NCBI GenBank assembly: GCA_027886175.1
Contig: JAJNNQ010000026.1
Coordinates: 9,834,001 to 9,898,000, forward strand
Reading direction: 5' to 3'
DNA: 64,000 nt
Source of the DNA: Phylloscopus collybita
Taxonomy: Eukaryota; Chordata; Aves; Passeriformes; Phylloscopidae
Shown: positions 62,914-64,000 of the stretch, one piece after another
Layout: each line of letters opens with the position of its first letter
How positions within the stretch are numbered: position 1 is the first letter of the stretch
Made by a program: the position numbers and the translations under genes
Notes under the pieces: model-generated
Databases searched by the model: none
What the model saw: only the letters and a program-made list of their open reading frames with translations
Told to the model about the DNA's origin: nothing

Positions 62914-64000
62914 AAAGCAAGGCCACCCCACTTGGGAAATGCTGTTAACTATACCACTAGGCTTGTCAGTAAGTGAAGTAAGATCCTTTTCCACAAGACT
63001 ACATATGTCCAGACATCAAATTTACTTCTTCTACTGAGGTAATATGGACAGCATGCTGAGAGCAGCTTTGTTGACAAAACTTGTTTTTTTGAGAAAATTG
63101 TTAGGTGAAGAAAAAGAAATGACAGGGAAGAAGTCAAATCTTAGAGGAGATAAATTTCCCAGGCTGAGCTTGCATAGTAGACCAATTTTTTGGTTTTAAA
63201 TCTTTACTTGCAATAGACTTCTGTAGCAATATAAATTACACTCAGCAAGAGCCAAGGACAAAGAAAGAGTAGAAAGGGAATCCTGTGGTCCCTAGAGTGC
63301 TGTGCACTATGCTGGAGGAAACCTGGCAGGAGTTTCCCTTTAGAAAGAGGGTGTTTGCAGATAGAAGACCCACAAGAGCCTCTCTTTCAAGTGAAGGCTA
63401 GCAGAAGAGAAATGGGTGGTCCCTGAAGGGTAATCCAAATATATTATTTGTTGACTTCACACCATGCTTAGTGAGGGATATACAAAGCAGTTTAAGAAAA
63501 TACAGCCAGCAGTTGCCTACATTTTCTCCCCTGAAGAATCAAACACAAACTGCAATAACTGCTGTGCTCAAAATCAATGCTATAGCTTTTTCTATTAGAT
63601 TAGAAACCACAGCCATGCTCTTTTAAGTAAAAATTCTACCTTGTTAACTCTTAGCAAGTAATATTCTTCCAGGTCCTTAACAAAAGCTCCTTCTCTGTAG
63701 CCAAGATAATCCTTTTTTCAGTCTGTGCCACAGAATCTGGCAACTAATTGCTTACACCTCAATTAGAGGTGACAAGAGGATGTGCCAGACAGCCCATTGC
63801 AGCTCTGATCTTCTAAGAATGAATAGCTATCCACAAGGGAGGGTCATATTTAGTGTGGAGTCAGAATTGTGAGAAGTTTTTTACTTTATTGGCACTTTTA
63901 AGGGTTCTGGATACTTACACAGCTCCTAGCTTTTCTTCCTGGACAGAAGTAACATGCTTCATTTATGGCAATGCCTCTCTTCTCTTCATTCATCCATCTC

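Larger units (their letters stand above)
56065..64000. other. Non-coding unique sequence
   Basis: No gene recognised. The stretch holds a T run at about 56623-56637, a 12-bp tandem duplication at 57194-57217, a possible MIR-type SINE at 60111-60255 and a pyrimidine tract at 62881-62913. The 105-codon frame at 57849-58166 and the 65-codon frame at 61594-61791 have no recognisable domain. Confidence 0.62.

Noticed and set aside
1..64000. CRISPR arrays, operons, rRNA, tRNA or snRNA genes
   Set aside because: None seen: no regularly spaced repeats with unique spacers, no cloverleaf or U-RNA signature text, and the sequence is clearly vertebrate.

Overview
This 64 kb window looks like non-coding nuclear DNA from a bird. 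It is visibly AT-rich, has no dense open reading frames, and carries several truncated copies of the LINE CR1. Four of these keep the avian CR1 3' end (ATTCTRTG-type terminus, or its complement beginning aatcatagaatggtt). The young LTRs near 31 kb fit a bird too, perhaps a songbird, but I cannot prove the species. No open reading frame resembles a host protein, so the window is probably a gene desert or part of one very long intron.

Layout. 0-11 kb: low-complexity tracts, a (TG)n microsatellite, a 780 bp minus-strand CR1 fragment that still encodes the end of its reverse transcriptase, a 48-nt pure poly(A) tract, and a decayed L2/L3-type LINE remnant near 6.2 kb. 11-12 kb: a 76-nt imperfect hairpin inside a stretch that looks like an ancient conserved non-coding element. 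12-30 kb: mostly unique AT-rich sequence with an 18-bp-arm inverted repeat (20.4 kb), a CR1 stub (23.9 kb) and a 140-bp G/T-only tract (25.1 kb). 30.6-31.95 kb: the most structured locus. Two almost identical 300-bp LTRs lie head to head around an 87-bp spacer, beside a second, different LTR-like segment and a 21-bp x 3 tandem repeat. 32-64 kb: a 52-nt poly(A) tract, CR1 fragments at 34.0, 42.3, 53.2 and 55.8 kb, a pyrimidine/purine tract (36.4 kb), small palindromes and tandem duplications, and a possible MIR-type SINE (60.1 kb).

Nothing here forms an operon, CRISPR array or multigene system. The best candidates for something new are the inverted LTR pair, whose flanks suggest an inversion at a 10-bp palindrome, and the 11.55 kb hairpin. 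Repeat identifications rest on recognising family consensus features by eye; no database was searched.
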